A DNA stretch of 24,851 nucleotides. Origin: Saccharicrinis sp041595375 (GTDB lineage Bacteria; Bacteroidota; Bacteroidia; Bacteroidales; Marinilabiliaceae). Location: contig JBFHKL010000024.1 in the NCBI GenBank assembly GCA_041595375.1, positions 1 through 24,851 on the forward strand, read 5' to 3'. Positions 15,970-24,341 of this stretch are shown here, piece by piece; positions within the stretch are counted from its first letter, which is position 1; every line of letters starts with the position of its first letter. Position numbers and translations under genes: made by a program. Below the pieces are notes generated by a model that searched no databases, was not told the origin of the DNA, and was given only the letters and a program-made list of their open reading frames with translations.

Positions 15970-16392
15970 ATGAAAAAAGCACTCGTTTTAATAGCAGCAC
16001 TTATCATTATTTGCTCATGTTCTGATGAAAAAGGTGTAGATGAACAAATGGTAGATGGAGACTGGGATGACAACATAAAACTATCTACGAAGGATGTAGA
16101 CCTGGCAAGCCATACAGACTCTGTAATCATAACAACTGAAGGAGATTACTGGTTGATTGGTTATGTTTGTTTTGAAGACAGCATATATGATTACTACCAT
16201 CAGGAAAGCATAAATCTTGAAGCAGAATCGTATGTGATAACAGAAAATGATTTTTTAATAGAGAGACAAGATAAAAATACGCTATTTGTAAAGCTAAATG
16301 AAAACACCTCCGGAAATAAAAGAGTTTTGAATATAACAATTTCATCTGGTGATTATTTCGACAATGTATTTATTAACCAAGCGGCAAATTAA
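15970..16392 (+). CDS. Lipoprotein with a BACON-like domain
   Basis: This 140-residue protein has a lipoprotein signal (MKKALVLIAALIIICSC) with a probable lipidated Cys17, followed by an acidic linker. The mature part reads as one small all-beta domain: DDNIKLSTKDVDLASHTDSV then ITTEGDYWLIGYV near its start and a terminal FDNVFINQAAN. This layout is typical of BACON or BACON-like Ig folds in Bacteroidota surface proteins, which often mediate glycan or mucin contact; here no partner enzyme is attached. The leader before the ATG contains TTTAACCTAATCTTAATC, the same type of CCTAA tract seen in the repeats at 1-106. Function is unknown. Confidence 0.7.
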   Translation: MKKALVLIAALIIICSCSDEKGVDEQMVDGDWDDNIKLSTKDVDLASHTDSVIITTEGDYWLIGYVCFEDSIYDYYHQESINLEAESYVITENDFLIERQDKNTLFVKLNENTSGNKRVLNITISSGDYFDNVFINQAAN

Positions 16393-16516
16393 AAGACAGA
16401 GAGTTTCCCTTATTCATACAGCAACTCTTATTTAATTCTTTTTCTCTATCTCTATAAGCCTTGTAAGTAAAGTATTTATGAAATAAACCTAGCGCAACTA
16501 CAAAACTCAATAGCTA

Positions 16517-17368
16517 ATGGACAAAATACCCAAACATCACTATTTAACAGAATGGTATAAGGATATTGAATTTAATATTGAGCCCATTGAAGATGTAATT
16601 TCTAAGGTTGGTGACAAAATATTTAAACCTCACATCACCGATTTTTACCAAATAATTATTATTTCAAGTGGTGAAGGTTTTCATGAAGTTGATTTTAATG
16701 CCTTAGCGGTAAAGGCCAATACAGTTATCCCAATTGTTAGCGGTCAGGTACATGCCTTTAAAAAAAATCAGTCGTTACAAGGATATGTTATTGTTTTTAC
16801 ACCCAACTTTTTAATTCATGATAAAGCCAATTTAAAATATATTTACAACAGTATTGTATTTCATACCATCATCAAACCTCAACAATTACTATGCAATGAT
16901 GAATTAATTCTATTGCCTCAACTGCTATACAAAACTTATCTAAAAAAAAATGTGTATGAATACGAGGAACAATTACGTAGCTATTTAAAGCTCATCTTAC
17001 TACAGCTTGAGCATACCAAACGCAACTTGGTTCAAACCTATAGCGACACCTCCATTATCCTCAGCCAGAGATTTATTCATGAGCTTGAAAAACGAATTAA
17101 TTATCAGACTAAAATTAGCGGTATATGTAATAAACTGAATACTAATTCTAAAAAAATATCAGCTGCTATAAAAACCACTACCAACAGAACGCCAAAACAG
17201 CTGCTGGATGAGAGAATTATTTTAGAGATAAAACGGATGTTAAGTTACACCGATTTGTCCATTAAAGAAATTGCGCATAACATAGGTTTTGAAGAAGCTG
17301 CTAACCTCACTAATTATTTTAAAAAACATACACAATTAACGCCTTCTCAGTTTAGAGCAAATATTTAA
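16517..17368 (+). CDS. AraC-family transcriptional regulator
   Basis: This 283-residue protein has an N-terminal cupin-like sensing domain (about 35-150, with FYQIIIISSGEGFHEVDF and PIVSGQVHAF) and a C-terminal AraC/XylS double helix-turn-helix (about 195-283). The second HTH is well conserved: LSIKEIAHNIGFEEAANLTNYFKK followed by TPSQFRANI. The first HTH (SGICNKLNTNSKKISAAIK) is recognisable. The ligand cannot be predicted. katG lies downstream on the same strand after a 372-base gap that contains a 21-bp-period direct repeat, so it may regulate katG, but it could equally act elsewhere. Confidence 0.93.
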   Translation: MDKIPKHHYLTEWYKDIEFNIEPIEDVISKVGDKIFKPHITDFYQIIIISSGEGFHEVDFNALAVKANTVIPIVSGQVHAFKKNQSLQGYVIVFTPNFLIHDKANLKYIYNSIVFHTIIKPQQLLCNDELILLPQLLYKTYLKKNVYEYEEQLRSYLKLILLQLEHTKRNLVQTYSDTSIILSQRFIHELEKRINYQTKISGICNKLNTNSKKISAAIKTTTNRTPKQLLDERIILEIKRMLSYTDLSIKEIAHNIGFEEAANLTNYFKKHTQLTPSQFRANI

Positions 17369-17740
17369 GCTGCTTCAACGACAAATTATCAGTCATATCT
17401 GATTTAATAAATAACCCATTAAAATGAGATGAAATAAATGACAATTCCCTCTCAGGTTTTTTATCAAACAGCAATACTTAATGTATAAAACAACCTAAGG
17501 CATAACATAGTAAATACTACATCAAACTACAAACGGCGCTTTTTACATCGATGAAGTCCAAAAAAGAGCCTACCTCAATCTATTTTATAAAAATTAATTT
17601 AAAGACAATGCAATTGTATCATCCTTGCACTAACCTATATTTATAAGTCTTAATCAAATATTTATAAGCAATATGCTATTGATTTTCTATTATTTGCGCA
17701 GTATATTGAATGGCATTCATTAAAACAAATAAAATACAAC
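17369..17740. other. Intergenic region between the araC-type gene and katG
   Basis: This 372-base gap contains no ORF of note. Supported elements are the 11-bp direct repeat at 17637-17668 and a promoter candidate for katG, TTG at 17679-17681 with TATATTGA at 17702-17709. The first 250 bases are AT-rich without a clear terminator for the regulator gene. Confidence 0.6.
17637..17668 (+). promoter_or_regulatory. Direct repeat with 21-bp period upstream of katG
   Basis: ATATTTATAAG occurs at 17637-17647 and again at 17658-17668, identical over 11 bases with exactly 21 bp between starts. It ends 10 bases before a possible -33 TTG (17679-17681). AraC-type proteins bind half-sites repeated with this period, close to the -35 region, so this is a candidate activator site. 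The regulator link is inference. Confidence 0.45.
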
Positions 17741-19951
17741 ATGGAAAATCAGTCTGAAAACGTAAGCAAGTGTCCGGTAACCGGAGCGATAGGCAAACAC
17801 AGTCATGGTAGTAGTGGGACAAAAAATAGGGACTGGTGGCCAAACCAGTTAAAACTAAATGTACTACGACAGCATTCCTCTAAATCAAACCCAATGGGGG
17901 AAGAATTTGATTATGCCGAGGCTTTTAAAAATATTGATTTACAAGCCATCAAGAAGGATCTGCATGCTTTAATGACTGACTCACAAGAATGGTGGCCGGC
18001 AGATTTTGGTCATTATGGACCTTTTTTTATCCGTATGGCCTGGCATAGCGCAGGTACCTACCGTACAGGTGATGGTCGTGGTGGAGCAGGAAGAGGCCAA
18101 CAACGTTTTGCCCCACTAAACAGCTGGCCTGATAATGTAAATTTAGATAAAGCACGTAGATTACTATGGCCTATCAAACAAAAATATGGAAATAAAATAT
18201 CCTGGGCTGACCTAATGATCCTAACAGGCAATGTAGCGCTGGAATCAATGGGTTTCAAGACCTTTGGATTTGCAGGAGGTAGAGCTGATGTATGGGAACC
18301 CGAGGAAGATATATATTGGGGTTCAGAAACAGAATGGCTGGACAACGACGAGCGAAACCTGGATACAACAGAAGTAGACAACCCACTGGCAGCTATACAA
18401 ATGGGATTGATCTACGTAAACCCAGAAGGACCTGATGGTAATCCTGATCCTCTTTTAGCAGCTAAAGACATCAGAGATACTTTTGCCCGGATGGCCATGA
18501 ACGATGAAGAAACGGTAGCTCTGATTGCAGGTGGACATACTTTTGGGAAATGTCATGGTGCAGGAGATGCTGCTCATGTAGGGCCGGAACCCGAAGCGGC
18601 AGATATTGAGGAACAAGGATTAGGCTGGAAAAGTTCTTTTGGAACAGGTCATGGTGATGATACTATTTCAAGTGGACTTGAAGTAACCTGGACGCAAACA
18701 CCCGTAAAATGGAGTTATTACTTCTTTAAGAACTTATTTGAGTTTGAATGGGAGTTAACAAAAAGTCCGGCCGGAGCATACCAATGGGTGGCTAAAGATA
18801 CTGAAGGACAAATGCCTTATGCACAGGATCCTAAGAAAAAGCATCGCCCAACCATGCTAACCACTGACCTTGCCTTGCGTTTTGACCCTGTGTATGAAAA
18901 GATAGCCCGTCGCTTTCACGAGCATCCTCTTGAGTTTTCAGATGCTTTTGCCCGCGCCTGGTTTAAACTAACCCATCGTGACATGGGACCCAAAGCATTG
19001 TATTTAGGACCTGAAGTACCTGCCGAAGATTTAATTTGGCAAGACATTATACCAACATTAGATCATACCTTAATTGACCAAGAAGATATCGCTGATTTAA
19101 AAACTCAAATTTTAAGTACTGGTTTAAGCGTATCTCAATTAGTGGCTACAGCATGGGCCTCAGCTTCTTCTTTTAGGGGATCTGATAAACGAGGAGGAGC
19201 CAATGGCGCTCGTATTCGATTAGCTCCACAAAAGGACTGGGCGGTGAATAATCCAAAACAACTAAGTAAAGTATTGGGTGTGCTGGAAGCAATTCAGAAT
19301 GAGTTCAATTCTTCTCAGAGCGACAATAAGAAAGTTTCTCTAGCTGACTTAATTGTATTAGCTGGTTGTGCGGCTGTTGAAAAAGCAGCCAATGATGCAG
19401 GATTTAAGCTTAAGGTTCCGTTTATGCCCGGACGTATGGATGCCACGCAAGAACAAACTGATGTAGAATCATTTAAAGTACTGGAGCCTGTAGCAGATGG
19501 ATTCAGAAATTACTTAAAAAAGAAATTTAAAGTTTCTACTGAAGAGCTATTAATTGACAAGGCTCAATTGCTTACGTTAACAGCACCGGAAATGACAGTA
19601 CTCATTGGCGGTATGCGGGCTTTAAATACAAATTTCGATAACACCAGACATGGCATATTCACTAAACAACCCGAAGTGCTTACCAATGATTTCTTTGTCA
19701 ACACTTTAGACATGAACACAGCATGGATGCCTGCTTCGGAAGATAAAGAAACATTTAATGGTCGCGATCGGAAAACAGGGAAAATTAAATGGACGGCCAC
19801 CCGTGTCGATTTAATTTTCGGTTCTAATTCTGAACTAAGAGCTTTAGCTGAAGTATACGGAAGTACTGACGCTCATGAAAAATTTGTGAAAGACTTTATT
19901 GCGGCATGGAATAAGGTAATGAATCTGGATCGTTTTGACTTAGTTAGTTAA
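17741..19951 (+). CDS. katG: Catalase-peroxidase KatG
   Basis: This 736-residue haem enzyme is full length for KatG and breaks down hydrogen peroxide, with some peroxidase activity. The distal site is intact: R98, W101 and H102 in FFIRMAWHSAGTYR. The Met-Tyr-Trp crosslink needed for catalase activity can form from W101, Y225 (GLIYVNPEGP) and M251 (DTFARMAM). The proximal haem ligand is H266 in GGHTFGKCHG. The C-terminal half is the usual inactive duplicate domain. There is no signal peptide, so it acts in the cytoplasm. It follows an AraC-family gene, and its promoter region holds a 21-bp-period direct repeat. It ends before a long hairpin shared with the convergent acyl-CoA synthetase gene. 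Confidence 0.98.
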   Translation: MENQSENVSKCPVTGAIGKHSHGSSGTKNRDWWPNQLKLNVLRQHSSKSNPMGEEFDYAEAFKNIDLQAIKKDLHALMTDSQEWWPADFGHYGPFFIRMAWHSAGTYRTGDGRGGAGRGQQRFAPLNSWPDNVNLDKARRLLWPIKQKYGNKISWADLMILTGNVALESMGFKTFGFAGGRADVWEPEEDIYWGSETEWLDNDERNLDTTEVDNPLAAIQMGLIYVNPEGPDGNPDPLLAAKDIRDTFARMAMNDEETVALIAGGHTFGKCHGAGDAAHVGPEPEAADIEEQGLGWKSSFGTGHGDDTISSGLEVTWTQTPVKWSYYFFKNLFEFEWELTKSPAGAYQWVAKDTEGQMPYAQDPKKKHRPTMLTTDLALRFDPVYEKIARRFHEHPLEFSDAFARAWFKLTHRDMGPKALYLGPEVPAEDLIWQDIIPTLDHTLIDQEDIADLKTQILSTGLSVSQLVATAWASASSFRGSDKRGGANGARIRLAPQKDWAVNNPKQLSKVLGVLEAIQNEFNSSQSDNKKVSLADLIVLAGCAAVEKAANDAGFKLKVPFMPGRMDATQEQTDVESFKVLEPVADGFRNYLKKKFKVSTEELLIDKAQLLTLTAPEMTVLIGGMRALNTNFDNTRHGIFTKQPEVLTNDFFVNTLDMNTAWMPASEDKETFNGRDRKTGKIKWTATRVDLIFGSNSELRALAEVYGSTDAHEKFVKDFIAAWNKVMNLDRFDLVS

Positions 19952-19960
19952 ATATAAGAC

Positions 19961-19996
19961 AACAAGGGTCACAGCATGTAAGCTGTGGCCCTTGTT
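19961..19996. terminator. Hairpin between convergent katG and acyl-CoA synthetase genes
   Basis: A 15-bp stem (19961-19975 with 19982-19996), perfect except for one T:G wobble, has a 6-nt loop. It begins 9 bases after the katG stop. The run of T after it is weak (TTATTA), but the long stem should still end transcription. Confidence 0.75.
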
Positions 19997-20064
19997 ATTA
20001 ATATCACTTTATACACATAGACAGATATAACCATCAGGTAAAAAAGGGTTACTGTAAAATAACA

Positions 20065-21726
20065 TTAACTCTTCTCTTCTCCCCTAATCTCAACACGTCT
20101 GATTTTTCCGCTGATAGTTTTAGGTAGCGCAGTTACAAACTCAACAATACGTGGATATTTATACGGCGCAGTTACTTTTTTAACATGATCCTGTATTTCT
20201 TTTTTAAGAGCCTCATTTCCGGGAGAATAATCTGGGGCCAAAACAATGGTAGCTTTCACCACCTGGCCACGAACCTCATCCGGAACACCTGTAATAGCAC
20301 ATTCTACAACCGCAGGATGGGTCATCAATGCACTTTCAACCTCAAAAGGCCCGATACGATAGCCTGAGCTTTTTATTAAATCATCCACACGACCCACAAA
20401 CCAATAATACCCATCTTCATCCATCCAGGCGATATCACCGGTATGATAAATGCCATTATTCCAAGCTTCGTTGGTACGATCCTCATCGCGATAATAGGAT
20501 TGAAATAAGCCGATGGGCGGACACTCCTTATCGGCCACAATGATAATCTGGCCCTGTTCTCCTACTTCACAAACAGAACCATCCGATTTGTGTAATTGCA
20601 CATGATACTGAGGCGAAGGCATTCCCATAGCACCAGGCTTTGGTGTCATCCATGGAAAAGTACCAATCAAAGCCGTTGTTTCTGTTTGACCAAAAGCCTC
20701 CATAAGCATAATGCCTGTTCGCTCTTTAAAAATATCAAATACCTTAGGATTTAAGGCTTCTCCGGCAGTAGTACAATAGGCAAGGGCTGAAAGATCATAT
20801 TTGGAAAAATCCTCCTTAATCATAAAACGATAAACCGTAGGCGGAGCACAAAAGGAAGTAATCTTATATTTACTAATCATTTCAAGCATATCGGCAGGTG
20901 TAAATTTCTTATGATCGTAGACAAAAACAGTACATCCAGCCATCATCTGTCCATAAAGCTTACCCCATACTGCTTTTCCCCAACCAGTATCTGCCACCGT
21001 TAAATGAATACCATCTTCAACGCAATTATGCCAAAAACAAGAGGTTACAATATGTCCCAATGGATAAGCAAAATCATGAGCTACCATTTTAGGGTTTCCT
21101 GTAGTTCCGGAAGTAAAGTAAAGCAGTGATATATCCTTGAGTTGCGACATTTTGTTAGGCCCTTCAAATACTGGAGCCTGGTCAATACCTTCATTAAAAT
21201 CGCCCCATCCATTGGGGACAAGTGGTCCTGTTGAAACCACTGTTTTTAAAGACGGACATTTAGGTTCTGCTTTCTGAATATGTTTAACCACATTTTCTTC
21301 ACCAACAGCAATAATCGCTCTTATCTCTGCTGCTTCACAACGATAAACAATATCCTTTTCAGTAAGCAAATGGGTTGCTGGAATAGTTACTGCACCAATC
21401 TTATGCAACGCTATAATAGAATACCAAAACTCTATTCTTCGCATAAGAATAAGCATGACTCTATCTCCATGACTTATACCCACTGACTGAAAATAACTTG
21501 CTGTTTGGTCAGTCTTTTCTTTCAACTCACGGTAGCTTATTCTTTTTTCTACTCCTTCATCATTTACCCAAAGAATAGCTAATTTATCCGGCTCTATGCG
21601 GGCATATTCATCAACTATATCATACGCAAAGTTGAAATTTTCAGGAAGAGCAATTTTAAAGTTATTTTGGAAATCTTCGAGGGAGTTAAATGTTGGTTGT
21701 GCTAAATACTTCTTATAAAGTTGCAT
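20065..21726 (-). CDS. AMP-forming acyl-CoA synthetase
   Basis: This 553-residue enzyme of the ANL superfamily activates a carboxylic acid with ATP and joins it to CoA. Motifs in order: the P-loop-like YFTSGTTGNPK (203-213), the A5-type motif EAFGQTETT, TGDIAWMDEDGYYWFVGR, the hinge DDLIKSSGYRIGP, and the C-terminal catalytic lysine K541 in LPKTISGKIRR. The length and overall pattern fit the medium-chain acyl-CoA synthetase/acetyl-CoA synthetase-like group rather than true Acs, which is about 100 residues longer. The substrate is not predictable. It lies 22 bp after the HTH-cupin regulator gene, so the two probably form an operon in which the regulator responds to the acid or its CoA ester. 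Confidence 0.9.
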   Translation of the reverse strand: MQLYKKYLAQPTFNSLEDFQNNFKIALPENFNFAYDIVDEYARIEPDKLAILWVNDEGVEKRISYRELKEKTDQTASYFQSVGISHGDRVMLILMRRIEFWYSIIALHKIGAVTIPATHLLTEKDIVYRCEAAEIRAIIAVGEENVVKHIQKAEPKCPSLKTVVSTGPLVPNGWGDFNEGIDQAPVFEGPNKMSQLKDISLLYFTSGTTGNPKMVAHDFAYPLGHIVTSCFWHNCVEDGIHLTVADTGWGKAVWGKLYGQMMAGCTVFVYDHKKFTPADMLEMISKYKITSFCAPPTVYRFMIKEDFSKYDLSALAYCTTAGEALNPKVFDIFKERTGIMLMEAFGQTETTALIGTFPWMTPKPGAMGMPSPQYHVQLHKSDGSVCEVGEQGQIIIVADKECPPIGLFQSYYRDEDRTNEAWNNGIYHTGDIAWMDEDGYYWFVGRVDDLIKSSGYRIGPFEVESALMTHPAVVECAITGVPDEVRGQVVKATIVLAPDYSPGNEALKKEIQDHVKKVTAPYKYPRIVEFVTALPKTISGKIRRVEIRGEEKS

Positions 21727-21748
21727 TCTGTGTGTTTAATAGTGTTAT

Positions 21749-22303
21749 TTATAAAATAAAGGCCAAAAACTTACATTCTTTTTTGTCAAGGGCTCGCATC
21801 GCATGCTGCTGTCCCGAATCAAAATAAATAGAATCTCCGGTATCTAAGGTTATTATTTTTGAACCCAAATGCATTTCCAAACGACCTTCAAGTATTAAAT
21901 TAAATTCCTGTCCTGTATGTGCATTAAAATTCAAGGGCTCATCTATAGGTTTTAAAGGAGCCGTTACAATAAATGGCTCTCCCTTTTTATTCATAAAAGA
22001 GGTGGCCAGCGCTTCATAAGAATAGGCTTTTCGTCGTTTGGTAACCACCCCTTTGTCCTTTCGGGTGATTGTGTAGTTATGTACATGTGGATCTTCACCT
22101 GTTAACAAGGTTGTTAACTCAATCTTGTAATGATTGGCAATGGAGTGCAATATACTAACCGGAATATCTGAGGATCCACTCTCAAAGGCAAGATACTGCG
22201 CTGTAGTCAAGCCACATACCTCGGCAACTTCTTCAATTGAAACTTCGAGAACTTCTCTGAGTCCCCGGAGTCGCATCGCGATTTGTTTTATTTGCTCATT
22301 CAT
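21749..22303 (-). CDS. XRE-type HTH regulator with cupin domain
   Basis: This 184-residue cytoplasmic regulator has an XRE/lambda-repressor-like helix-turn-helix at about 9-65 (MRLRGLREVLEVSIEEVAEV, then GLTTAQYLAFESG). A linker and a C-terminal cupin_2 domain (about 105-184) follow. Cupin ligand residues are visible: H129 and E133 in AHTGQEFNLILEG and H167 in DSGQQHAMRAL, so a metal or small ligand may bind. This HTH-cupin architecture is common for single-component sensors such as PuuR-like proteins. It is immediately upstream of the acyl-CoA synthetase gene. A perfect AT dyad at 22380-22406 lies 77 bases upstream of its ATG and may be its own operator. Confidence 0.9.
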   Translation of the reverse strand: MNEQIKQIAMRLRGLREVLEVSIEEVAEVCGLTTAQYLAFESGSSDIPVSILHSIANHYKIELTTLLTGEDPHVHNYTITRKDKGVVTKRRKAYSYEALATSFMNKKGEPFIVTAPLKPIDEPLNFNAHTGQEFNLILEGRLEMHLGSKIITLDTGDSIYFDSGQQHAMRALDKKECKFLAFIL

Positions 22304-22379
22304 TTAAACTTATTTAAATCCAAATTATATATATCAATAGATTGTCAAAAAACTACTAAATAACCCTATTGCATTAGGC

Positions 22380-22406
22380 TAAAAATAATATTTAGTATTA
22401 TTTTTA
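22380..22406. promoter_or_regulatory. Perfect AT-rich dyad upstream of the HTH-cupin gene
   Basis: TAAAAATAATA (22380-22390) and TATTATTTTTA (22396-22406) pair perfectly over 11 bp around a TTTAG centre. It lies in the 259-base gap between bioD and the HTH-cupin gene. It may be the regulator's operator or a weak AT-only hairpin after bioD. The rest of the gap (22304-22379 and 22407-22562) shows nothing I can support. Confidence 0.45.
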
Positions 22407-22562
22407 TAGGCAATAAGAAGCCAATAATGCACCATATTTTATAACAGTCCATTACTTAACTACATTTTAATACATCTTCTGGATTTTGTATGTGCAAGAT
22501 ATAAAAAGTGCTGAAACTATTACCTATTTCTTAGTAAAGACATTCAAAATAAATCGCTCAAG

Positions 22563-23252
22563 CTAAGATTGTATAAACCAATCCTCACTTAATTCAATAG
22601 CTGATGCCATCTGCTCATCCTTTATACATGGTACTTCGCCCCAAAGCGCATTAGGATAATATTTTTTAAGATGCAATCGTATCACCTGTATAGAATCCTC
22701 TGTAATTTCAGATCCTGAAAGTGGATAATGATTAAAAATTACTCCATATACATCAATCCCTCTTTTTTGCATCACTTCAAGAGAGAGGAGGGTATGATTA
22801 ACTGAGCCCAGACTGGCGGTGGTAACCAAAATAACCTGATATTTATTTTGTTGTATAAAATCAACCTCCAACAACTGGTCATTAATCGGAATCATTAAAC
22901 CGCCAACCCCTTCTATCAGTACCTGTTCGTATTCCATTTCTTTTTGCTCAATAGCCTGATGGATATAATCCTCATCAATCCTAACGCATTCCATGTCTCC
23001 TGCCAAATGCGGTGAAGCCTGAAACTTAAACAAATACGGACAGGTTTCCCCATTCATATCTTCTTTTGACATGGGAATACCCATTATTTTTCGATGCATT
23101 TCAATATCTTCTGAATATTCGGAACAACCGGTCTGTGCTATTTTCATAGTGATCACATTTTTACCTTTATTCTTAAGGTACTTACCCAATAAACCAGTTA
23201 CAATGGTTTTACCTGCATCGACATCTATTGCTGAAATAAAATATGTTGACAT
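22563..23252 (-). CDS. bioD: Dethiobiotin synthase
   Basis: This 229-residue ATP-dependent enzyme closes the ureido ring of dethiobiotin from 7,8-diaminopelargonate and carbon dioxide, the step before BioB. The N-terminal P-loop reads ISAIDVDAGKT (6-16, catalytic Lys15), a Bacteroidota-style variant of GTDTxVGKT. It is followed by the conserved lysine in TMKIAQTGC (K37). The stretch CPYLFKFQASPHLA, EGVGGLMIP (ATP/Mg site) and a C-terminal nucleotide-base region complete the pattern. Length is normal. It ends in TAG. It lies 132 bp downstream of bioB on the same strand, so it is probably in the same cluster, although the gap could hold its own promoter. bioA, bioF and bioC are not in this window. 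Confidence 0.92.
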   Translation of the reverse strand: MSTYFISAIDVDAGKTIVTGLLGKYLKNKGKNVITMKIAQTGCSEYSEDIEMHRKIMGIPMSKEDMNGETCPYLFKFQASPHLAGDMECVRIDEDYIHQAIEQKEMEYEQVLIEGVGGLMIPINDQLLEVDFIQQNKYQVILVTTASLGSVNHTLLSLEVMQKRGIDVYGVIFNHYPLSGSEITEDSIQVIRLHLKKYYPNALWGEVPCIKDEQMASAIELSEDWFIQS

Positions 23253-23384
23253 AACGGTTCTTTAAAAAGAATTTAAATATAAAAACAAATTGGCACAATT
23301 GCTTAAGTACAAAAATCTATAACAGATGGAAGCCAATAAATCAAAGATTGAAATTGCATTAAAGCGGAGGACATTATACTTATT

Positions 23385-24341
23385 TCAATCGAGACTAAAC
23401 CCTGCTTTTTTAAATGCTTCTTTATCCTGACTAATATTACTACCATTTGTAGTCAGATAATCACCTACCAGAGCGGCATTTGCTCCGGCAGCCAATACTT
23501 CATTTTGCATATGCGCAATAAGATTTCGTCCGGCAGCTAAACGAATTTTTGCAGTAGGATTAATAAAGCGAAACAAGGCAAAAGTAGTTAGAATCTCATC
23601 ATCATTTAACTTTGCCATTCCTTCAAGCTTAGTGCCCTTAATTGGAGTTAGAAGATTGACAGGAATAGATGTAATATTTAGCTCTTTTAGCTTAAAAGCC
23701 ATTTCAATACGTTGTTCAGCTGTTTCTCCCATACCAATAATACCTCCTGAGCACACTTCCATGCCTAATTCCTAAGCATATTTTATAGTCTCTATTTTTT
23801 CTTCCATAGTATGAGTACTTACCAATTGAGGAAAAAATGAAGGTGCCGTTTCAATATTACAATGGTAATTACTTACACCTGCATCTTTTAACTTAAGCAT
23901 CTGTTCTCTGCTCAATAAACCCATAGACGCACATGTATGAATAGAAGCTGTTTTTTTGATGTATTTATACACGCCACAAAGCTGATCGAGATTTTTATTA
24001 GAAATAGTTCTTCCGCTAGTAACCAAAGAAAAGCGATGAACCCCTTTCCCTGCATTATCCTCAGCCATACGCACTGCATCTTTTACATTAACCAGCTCAT
24101 ATTCCTCCACATTGGTTTTATGAAAGATGGACTGCGAACACCACTTACAATCCTCACTGCACCTGCCTGAACGAGCATTTAAAATACTACACATCTCCAG
24201 ATGTGCTCCTTTAAAATGCATACGAATATCGTTAGCTGCTTCGTATAACTCCTTTTTGTTGGCATAGCTTAACAACTCAACAGCTTCGTACTCGGTAATA
24301 TGACCTCCGGCCAACACTCTCTGTTTAATATCCTTTACCAT
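23385..24341 (-). pseudogene. bioB: Biotin synthase gene interrupted by one in-frame amber codon
   Basis: From the ATG at 24341 the frame encodes 189 residues of a radical-SAM biotin synthase, then TAG (23772-23774). The same frame then continues for 128 residues to TGA (23385-23387). The total of 318 positions is normal for BioB. The 5' part holds CSEDCKWC (C61, C65, C68; the 4Fe-4S site) and C137. The 3' part holds EVCSGGIIGMGET (C197) and IRLAAGR (R267), both needed for the auxiliary cluster. The flanks read KYA-stop-ELGMEVCSGG; other BioB proteins have an ordinary residue here, and CAG to TAG is one transition. There is no frameshift. The longer frame up to 24389 is not used because ATG at 24341 matches the family start. 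This may be a true pseudogene, a recent mutation or a sequencing error. Confidence 0.88.

Noticed and set aside
22304..22345. Classical sigma70 promoter (TTGACA and TATAAT) before the HTH-cupin gene
   Set aside because: Both hexamers can be found on the minus strand, but the spacing is about 13 bases, too short, and Bacteroidota use a different consensus.
22563..23252. Non-standard P-loop in BioD as a sign of lost function
   Set aside because: The catalytic Lys and Thr and the EGVGG motif are present, and the change fits the Bacteroidota form of the family.
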